Source of the DNA: Punica granatum
Taxonomy: Eukaryota; Streptophyta; Magnoliopsida; Myrtales; Lythraceae
Assembly: GCF_007655135.1 (NCBI RefSeq)
Contig: NC_045127.1
Span: forward strand, 37,893,538 to 37,957,537
Reading direction: 5' to 3'
DNA length: 64,000 bases
Under the pieces are notes generated by a model, which searched no databases, was not told the origin of the DNA, and saw only the letters and a program-made list of their open reading frames with translations. Of this stretch, positions 57,425 to 64,000 are shown piece by piece (position 1 is the first letter of the stretch; the number at the start of each line of letters is the position of its first letter). A program made the position numbers and the translations under genes.

Positions 57425-59360
57425 ATGGCGGAAGAGGATTGAGTCGATATCTCCGAAGAAGTCAACCCACTGGCTCCGGCTCATTCTCAACCACCTCCGA
57501 CGCACGCTCCTCCACCTCCGACTCCTGCAGGCATACTCCCGGCGTATTCGGGCCCCCCTCCGACACATCTCCCGCCCCCTACGTCTTCAGGGGCGCCCCT
57601 TCCACAAGCTCCACTGACGTCATCCACCTCCGACGACCAAGCCCGCATCACGGCACTTGAGGGCACGGTCAACCAAATGGCCGCCAACATGGCAGAACTG
57701 CTCGCCCTGCTTAGAGGACCGAACCGCGCATCCTCGAGCTCCACACCCCCACCGGGACAAGGGCCGACGGTCGACCCAGCACCTGGGGTTCCACCGACCC
57801 AAGCCCCGGAGAACATGGATGCGCCCGCACCACCAACACTGCGTACGTCCATGGCTCACCCCTTCACCAGTCCATTTCCGCCGCCACTGGCCCCCACGGC
57901 CGTCCCTCTTCCACCGGCGGCATTCCTCACTTCAAATCAGGTCTTATCCGCGCCGCCGCCTGCTTCCATACCGGCCCCAGCTGCGGCCTATACAGTCCCT
58001 CCGCCGATGGTCTTTCCGACATCAGGTGCACCTGCTCGGACTCACCCTCAAGTCGCGGATCTACCCTTCTATCTGCCTCCCCAACCTCACATCAACTTCT
58101 CCTACCAAGCACCGCCCCCTATAAACACCACCTTCCTCGAACCAGGCACGCCGACTCACGCGGCCCAAGTCTCCTCCCCAACGCACTTCTTCCCTGAGGC
58201 CGACGCCGAGCAAGAGCGTAGACTGAAGCGAATGGAAGAAACGATAGGAGCCCTACAAGCAAATGATGCTCGACCCGATGCGCGCTACGGTGACTGCAGC
58301 TTATTCCCGGGCATGCGGCTGCCCCCGAAGTTCAAGATCCCGGAGTTCAAGACCTACGGGGGTACGACGGATCCACGCCACCACCTCCGCCATTACCGGG
58401 GGAAGATGCTACAGTATTGGGAGTACAAGGAGTTCGTCATCCACTCCTTCCAAGACAGCCTGTCGGGATCCGCTCTCGATTGGTTCATGTCATTGAAGGC
58501 CGAGGACATTCCGACATGGAAAGACCTCTCCCGGAAGTTTATCGACCAATACCAATATTGCGCGGAAGCGCCTCCTACCATCCTGGAGCTGATCACAAAA
58601 GAGATGGCGCGGGGCCAAAGGTTCGAAGAATACGCTACTAAGTGGCGTGCCCAAGTGGCGAAACACATCCCTCCGATCAGCGAAGCACAACAGGTTCAGT
58701 TGTTTCACTCCACGCTGAGAGGGATATATTATTCGCACCTGTTGGCCCACACTTCTTCATTCTCCGACCTCATCGAGGCCGGGAAAAAGCTTGATTTGGG
58801 GATCAAGCTCGGAAGGATGGAGGGCCCCGCCAGTAAAGGGGAGGAGTCATCAAAGAAGGTCCCCGCGACGTCCCCGTCTTCCGGCTGGAGGAGAGGAAAG
58901 GAAGTCTCAGTTAACGCCGTCAATACGGCACATCAGACGCCCCAGCTATACCCGGTGAATCTCACAACCGTACCGACTGCCGCTCCTACCTACTTCCCTC
59001 CGCCTCCACAACACCAACCTCATTGTCCCGCTGACAATGACCCCGCAACCGTACGACCACTACGCGCCCGCATCAGCTCAGCCCCCTCAACCTAGGCCCC
59101 CGGTGTCGAGAGCTCCTCCACCGGCGCAACAGAACCCCACTTCGCAGGATCCACAGGCCGGCACCTCGCAACACCGACCCCGCAAGCAATACACACCTCT
59201 GTCTGCCCCTCTTTCTCACATATATCGACAACTCCTTGCGGGCGATCAGATTCGACCGATATCCCCATGCCCGAATGTTGACCCGTCCATTTAGGACCAG
59301 TCTAAACGCTGCGAATATCATCAGGGCGCGCCAGGGCACACTCTCGATAATTGTTGGAGG
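57425..59360 (+). pseudogene. Element B gag (one frameshift, two stops)
   Basis: The start ATG (MAEED) matches D's gag start; a TGA follows at 57440-57442. The frame continues with TALEGTVNQMAANMAELLALL, a proline-rich stretch, then the capsid-like domain (HYRGKMLQYWEYKEF, ALDWFMSLKAED, FEEYATKWRAQVAKHIPP, YYSHLLAHTSSFSDLIEAGKK). Near 59030 it shifts frame; a TAG at 59292 (Gln codon CAG in D) interrupts just before the knuckle-like CEYHQGAPGHTLDNC. Gag forms the particle that packages the RNA. Confidence 0.9.
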
Positions 59361-61032
59361 TTGCGAGACGAGATCCAAAGGAGGATCGACAGCAACAGGC
59401 TCACCTTCAACGCCGTTAGGCCCCCGAATGTGCAGGACAACCCACTCCCGGACCATAGGCCGAGTTCGGGACCTTCCATCAACATGATCTCCATATGCGC
59501 CTCAAGGAGGAACGAAGACATGCGAGACAACCCCCTTCCCTTCGTGATCAACTATACTCCCGAGGAACCCACCGTCGGATTCGCGGGGCACATGGCTTCG
59601 TCGGCTCCATTCGTCGTGGATATCCCCGCACGAGAACCGTATACAGACAGCAAGGTCCCCTGGACCTATGAAGGAAGTATCGGGAGAGTTGAGAAGCAGT
59701 TTAGTGTCATGGGGGTGACACGTTCGGGGCGGGTGTACGAGAACTCGACGATCATAGACAAAGGGAAGGCGCCTGCAACTGAAGTTGGGGCAGTGCCCGA
59801 AAGCTCGCCTTTTCCATCCAAGAAGGTAACCGAAGAGGAAGCCGAAGCGTTTATGAAGGTCATAAAGGCGAGCGAATACAAAGTAGTCGAGCAAATGGCC
59901 AAGTCCCCGGCTCACATCTCATTGCTCGCCCTCCTCCTCGGTTCGGAACCTCACCGAGAAGCCCTTCTCCGGGTACTGACCGCGGCACAGGTCCCGAAGG
60001 AAACGCCTCCCGACAGGATAGAGGAGACCGTCGGTTCCATCTTCTCCAACACCATCTCGTTCTCGGACGACGAGCTCCCGTTCGAAGGCTGGTCACATTC
60101 ACGGGCCTTGCACATTGTCTGCAAGTGCAACAACTACATCATTGGCCGGGTCATGATTGACAATGGGTCCGCACTCAACGTTTGCCCGGTGACCACCTTG
60201 AAGCAGATGAACGTGGACCTCAACCAAGTCCGCCCGAGCAAAACAGCGGTCCGAGCCTTGAACGGCTCGCTCAGGGAGGTGAACGGGGAGATCGACCTCC
60301 TCATAGATGTTGGCTCTTGCTCGTTCAGCATCACATTCCAGGTGCTTGACATCTCGAACGCGTTCAGCCTGCTGCTCGGGAGGCCCTGGATCCACTCGGC
60401 CGGCGCTATCCCCTCTTCTTTGCACCAAAGGCTGAAATTTATCGTCGAAGAGAAGCTCATCACGGTGAAAGGAGAGGAGGATTACACCATCTACAAAGAG
60501 ACGGCGGTGCCCTACATCAGTGTCGGCAATGACGAGAACCTCCCATTCCATTCGTTCAAAACCATCTCCGTCATCCGGGACTATGGAGAGATTCGACCAT
60601 CCCGCACCGATCGCATGATAGGGAGGGTGCTTTTGCGCAATAACTACGTCCCCGGCACCGGCCTCGGGGCGCGCGGAAAAGGGATCAGCCGCCCTATTGA
60701 AGTCGAAGAGTACAAGCACAGGAGGGGACTCGGCTTTCGCCTCTCCTGTCATGAAATCATCGAGGCTCGCAGGGGCCACCACCTTCACCACCTCGCCGCG
60801 CACTACGGGAGGCTCAACAGGGGCATTCCTGTCCCCCCCGTTATCTCGTTTCTTCCCCGGGCCTTCGCACATCATTGGGGCCACCCTTGACGGCCCTTCC
60901 TCAGACTCCGACGACACTCCTGCAGCTCCGTCAGCCGTGTACGCCGTCACCGAGGAGATTCCTTCAGGGGTTCACATCCGCTTGGCGTAGGAAAATGAGG
61001 AGCTTGACAATTGGACCTCAGTCCCGCGCTAA
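59361..61032 (+). pseudogene. Element B protease with G-patch tail
   Basis: An open frame runs to 60890. The conserved linker (KVIKASEYKVVEQM) precedes an aspartic protease whose active site reads MIDNGSALN, with Asp at 60159-60161; the C-terminal hydrophobic-Gly motif is LLLGRPWIH. A G-patch-like block follows (YVPGTGLGA, RRGLGF; 60636-60735). A frameshift in a C-run (60828-60841) leads to a second frame with TAG at 60988 and TAA at 61030. A has Arg and Tyr at these codons, so both stops look secondary. The protease is translated as Gag-Pro. Confidence 0.87.
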
Positions 61033-61052
61033 TCGGCTGTGATTGCCGATGT

Positions 61053-61266
61053 GTAAGGCCTATCTATGTATAAGATGTTCCCCGCGTGTCGGCATAGCCA
61101 TGCGCCACACGACGGGAGAGGGGTTTCTATTATGGCTTCATGTTCACGTTATCAATGAAATCTCTCACGCATTTTTTTTTGAATTCCCATGCGTTTTGTC
61201 TCTTCCTTCTATTCTCTATTTCGCAGCGTTATAAATTTTTCTAAGACAATTCTCTCGAATTTTCAG
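61053..61266 (+). other. Element B intron between protease and RT
   Basis: Donor gatgt|GTAAGG at 61053, acceptor tttCAG|gctcc at 61266; 214 nt, T-rich towards the acceptor. The phase joins the protease frame to the RT frame exactly. In unspliced RNA the donor gives GTG TAA, an in-frame stop. A has the same layout (4564-4379). Confidence 0.78.
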
Positions 61267-62458
61267 GCTCCACTCGAATCCAAATCCTCTGCACTTCGAT
61301 TCGAACCTATTCCAAGAGCACCTCGGTGAGCCCCAACCCGTATACTTCGGGGAAGGGCTTCCCGAGGACAGTCAAGTGTCCGAGATAGAAGAGAGTTTGC
61401 GTCGCCTCGAGGATCATCAAATCACCTCGGTCGAGCCGATAGAGGAGATCAACGTGGGCACCGAAGAAAAGCCCCGCACCTTGAAGATTGGGACAGCCCT
61501 CGACCCCACGCAGCGAACCCAGATGATCGACTTCCTAAAGGAATATCAAGAGGTCTTCGCTTGGTCTTATGCCGACATGCCCGGCTTAGACCCCTCAATA
61601 GTCGAGCACTTCCTTCCACTCGACACCGAGAAATTCCCGCCCAAGCGCCAACAGTTACGACGACAACGGGCTAGCCTTCTCCTCCGCATCAAGGAAGAAG
61701 TCGTCAAGCAGATCAATGCGGGATTCCTCGAAGTCTGCAACTACTCCGAGTGGGTGGCGAACATTGTGCCGGTGGAAAAAAAGGATGGAAGGGTCCAAGT
61801 CTGCGTCGACTACCGAGACCTCAACAGAGCCAGCCCTAAGGACAATTTCCCCTTGCCGCACATCGACGTCCTAGTTGACAATACGGCACGCCACGCCCAA
61901 TTCTCTTTCATGGACGGCTTTTCCGGATACAATCAAATCCGGATGGCCAAAAAGGACAAACTCAAGACGACGTTCACCACGATGTGGGGAACCTTTTGCT
62001 ACCGCGTCATGTCTTTCAGCCTCAAGAACGCAGGGGCAACTTATCAGAGGGCTATGGTCACACTATTCCACGACATGATGCACAAAGAAGTCGAGGTATA
62101 TGTCGATGACATGATCGCCAAGTCCAAAGAGGGAGAAGACCACCTTGTCAACCTGAAGCGCCTTTTCGACCGCTTGAGAGAATACAAGCTCCGGCTTAAT
62201 CCGGCAAAATGCACATTTGGTGCCCGATCAGGAAAGCTGCTAGGGTTCGTGGTCAGTGAGCGCGGCATCGAAGTAGATCCGGACAAAGTCAAGGCGATCA
62301 AAGAGCTTCCCTCGCCATCAACGGTTCGGGAAGTACGCGGCTTCTTGGGACGGCTGAATTACATTGCGCGTTTCATTGCAAACCTGACGAATAAGTGTCA
62401 ACCGCTCTTCCGCTTGCTCCGTAAGAATGCAGCGATGGAGTGGGACCACGAGTGTTAG
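61267..62458 (+). pseudogene. Element B pol, reverse transcriptase part (ends at internal TAG)
   Basis: Open from the acceptor. After a linker (YFGEGLPED, SVEPIEEINVG) come the RT blocks: EVFAWSYADMPGLDP, FLEVCNYSEWVANIVPVEKK, VCVDYRDLNRASPKDNFPLP, FSFMDGFSGYNQIRM, TYQRAMVTLFHDMMHK and YVDD (about 62100), then GFVVSERGIEVDPDKVKAI and GFLGRLNYIARFIA. MPFGLKNAG of the family reads MSFSLKNAG here. A TAG at 62456-62458 replaces a Gln codon (CAG in A) and stops the frame; the same frame continues beyond. Confidence 0.9.
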
Positions 62459-64000
62459 AAGGCCTTCGACACTATCAAGGCCTACCTAATTCAGCCGCCG
62501 ATATTGATACCACCCGTGCCGGATCGGCCCCTCATTCTATACCTCACGGTACGTCGGCAATCCTTAGGGTGCATGCTAGGACAAGAAGACGAGTCGACGC
62601 ATACGGAAAGGGCGATATACTACTTGAGCAAGAAGTTCACTGAGGGGGAGTCCAATTATCCGGAAATCGAGAAGATGTGTTGCGCGTTGGTATGGGTCAT
62701 GCAAAGACTCCGACAGTACACGCTCTATCACACAATTCGCTTGCTGTCAAAAGCAGACCCCCTGCGGTATTTACTCGATAGCCCCTCCTCCATGAGGAAC
62801 ATCGCAAAATGGCGTTGTCAGCTGACGGAATACGACATAGAATACGTGCCCCGCACGTCTATCAAGGGGCAGGCAATTGCCGACCACCTAGCAGAATTCC
62901 CGATCGACGACGACACGCCGATTAACATGGACTTCCCGGACGAAGAGATCCTCCAGATAGGTGAAGCGAAGGAGGAGCCAACATGGAAGATGTACTTCGA
63001 CGGGGCTGTCAATTCCGTGGGATCAGGAGTTGGGGCAGTTTTGGTATCCCCGGACGGACGCCATTACCCGGTCGCTGCGAAAGTGGATTTCTCTTGTACC
63101 AATAACGTGGCCGAGTACGAGGCGTGCATCCTCGGTTTGCAAGCGGCGATCGATTTCAAAGTGAAGGAGTTAGGAGTATTCGGTGACTCCATGCTCACAA
63201 TCTTCCAAACGCTGGGGCAATGGAAGACGAAAGACGCAAAGTTAGTCCCGTACCATAAGTACCTTGAGGAATTAGCGAAGAACTTTGAGAAGATCTCATT
63301 CACTTACACTCCACAGGTGAAGAATCAGTTCGCGGACGCATTTGCAACACTCGCATCTATGGCGAGTATCTCGGAGGGGAACATCATCGAACCTCTCGAA
63401 ATCGAAGTGGCCAAAGGCCCGGCCCACTGCAATGCAATTGAAGCGTTCGAAGCAAAGTCGTGGTACGAAGACATCAGGAACTTCTTACAAACGGGCCAAT
63501 ATCCCCCGTTCGCCGATCGCCGCGATCGAAAGACGCTCAGACGCCTCGCGATGCACTACTTTCTGAGTGGCGAGATACTATACCGCCGCTCCTTTGATTC
63601 CACGCTCCTCCCGTGCATGGACGAACACGAATCGCGACGTCTTATGGAGGAAGTGCACGGGGGAAATTGTGGACCTCATATGAATGGCCTCATGCTCGCC
63701 AAAAAGATTATGCGCTTAGGCTATTATTGGTCCACCATGGAAACTGATTGTGTAAAACATGTTAGGCATTGCCACCGATGCCAAGTTCAGGCAGATCAGA
63801 TTAAGGCACCGCCCAACGAGCTACGCCCTATGACAGCCCCGTGGCCTTTCTCAATGTGGGGGATGGACGTGATTGGCCCAATCAACCCCAAAGCGTCTAA
63901 CGGACACATGTTCATCTTGGTGGCAATTGACTACTTCACCAAGTGGATCAAGGCTATCACTCTCGCATCGGTCACCGCAAAAGCCGTGGCCCGTTTTCTC
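62459..64000 (+). pseudogene. Element B pol, RNase H, archaeal-type RNase H and integrase N-terminal half (runs off window)
   Basis: 514 codons in the same frame, no further stop. First RNase H remnant to ~62930: LYLTV stands where the family has a catalytic Asp, YLSKKFTEGESNYPEIEK follows; probably an inactive connection domain. Archaeal-type RNase H from 62990: MYFDG, NNVAEYEACILGLQ, FGDSMLTIF and FADA give the D-E-D-D set. Integrase zinc finger at ~63650-63790 (EVHGGNCGPHMNG, HCHRCQ), then the core with WGMDVIGP and FILVAIDYFTKW. The second catalytic Asp and the Glu lie outside the window. Confidence 0.9.

Larger units (their letters stand above)
49752..64000 (+). mobile_element. Element B: Ogre-like Ty3/gypsy (Tat) retrotransposon, 3' end outside window
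   Basis: Order: 5' LTR, PBS, leader, ORF1, gag, protease with G-patch, intron, RT, RNase H, archaeal-type RNase H, integrase (running off the end). ORF1 is intact. Gag-pro-pol has few lesions: TGA at 57440, frameshift near 59030, TAG at 59292, frameshift near 60835, TAG at 60988, TAA at 61030 and TAG at 62456. It is better preserved than A. Confidence 0.94.

Noticed and set aside
1..64000. Host protein-coding or tRNA/rRNA genes
   Set aside because: Nothing outside the elements shows a recognisable protein family or tRNA/rRNA pattern; the only non-element spacer is 320 bp and AT-rich.

Overview
The window is a block of nested, very large plant LTR retrotransposons. I recognise no host gene. 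All coding sequence belongs to the Ty3/gypsy superfamily, Tat lineage, and looks Ogre-like: an extra ORF1 upstream of gag, LTRs of about 4.8-5.5 kb, a primer binding site complementary to the 3' end of tRNA-Arg, an intron between protease and reverse transcriptase, two RNase H regions (the second archaeal-type) and long tandem-repeat-rich 3' untranslated internal regions. This means a higher plant, most likely a dicot. Species cannot be fixed; the ORF1 type reminds me of pomegranate-like Myrtales genomes, but that is memory only.

Layout. Element A (minus, 1-15255, left end outside the window) has 5' LTR, PBS, leader, broken ORF1, gag-pro and pol. It sits inside an older plus-strand LTR G, of which 15256-16198 remains. 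A 320-bp spacer without element features follows. Element D (minus) begins with its 3' LTR at 16519-21865, followed by non-coding internal sequence, a decayed gag (26005-28199), and, beyond an insertion, an ORF1 relic and leader (45532-46155); its pol is gone. The insertion in D is element C (plus, 28337-45531, 17.2 kb): complete at both ends, flanked by the perfect 5-bp duplication gatgg, with near-identical LTRs and no coding capacity, i.e. a young large retrotransposon derivative (LARD). At about 46156 D is fused in inverted orientation to element E (plus), a 5'-truncated relative of C with non-coding interior and a 3' LTR start (48599-49751). E's LTR is interrupted by element B (plus, 49752 to beyond 64000), with 5' LTR, PBS, leader, an intact 499-codon ORF1, gag-pro with several lesions, the intron, and pol running off the window at integrase.

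How the parts work together. The autonomous design (A, B) is LTR promoter, tRNA-Arg primed leader, ORF1, Gag-Pro, intron, then RT-RH-aRH-IN. The pol intron's donor GTAAG creates an in-frame TAA in unspliced RNA, so splicing appears to set Gag-Pro versus Gag-Pro-Pol. A similar GTAAG donor lies at the ORF1 start in three copies. The non-coding C must have moved with proteins supplied in trans; what it keeps (LTRs, PBS, leader hairpin, hairpin array, PPT with an overlapping hairpin) is a candidate list of the cis-acting sequences. Two RNA structures, the PPT hairpin and an array of hairpins each ending near GCAAAAG, keep pairing between diverged copies despite base changes and are the most novel observations here.
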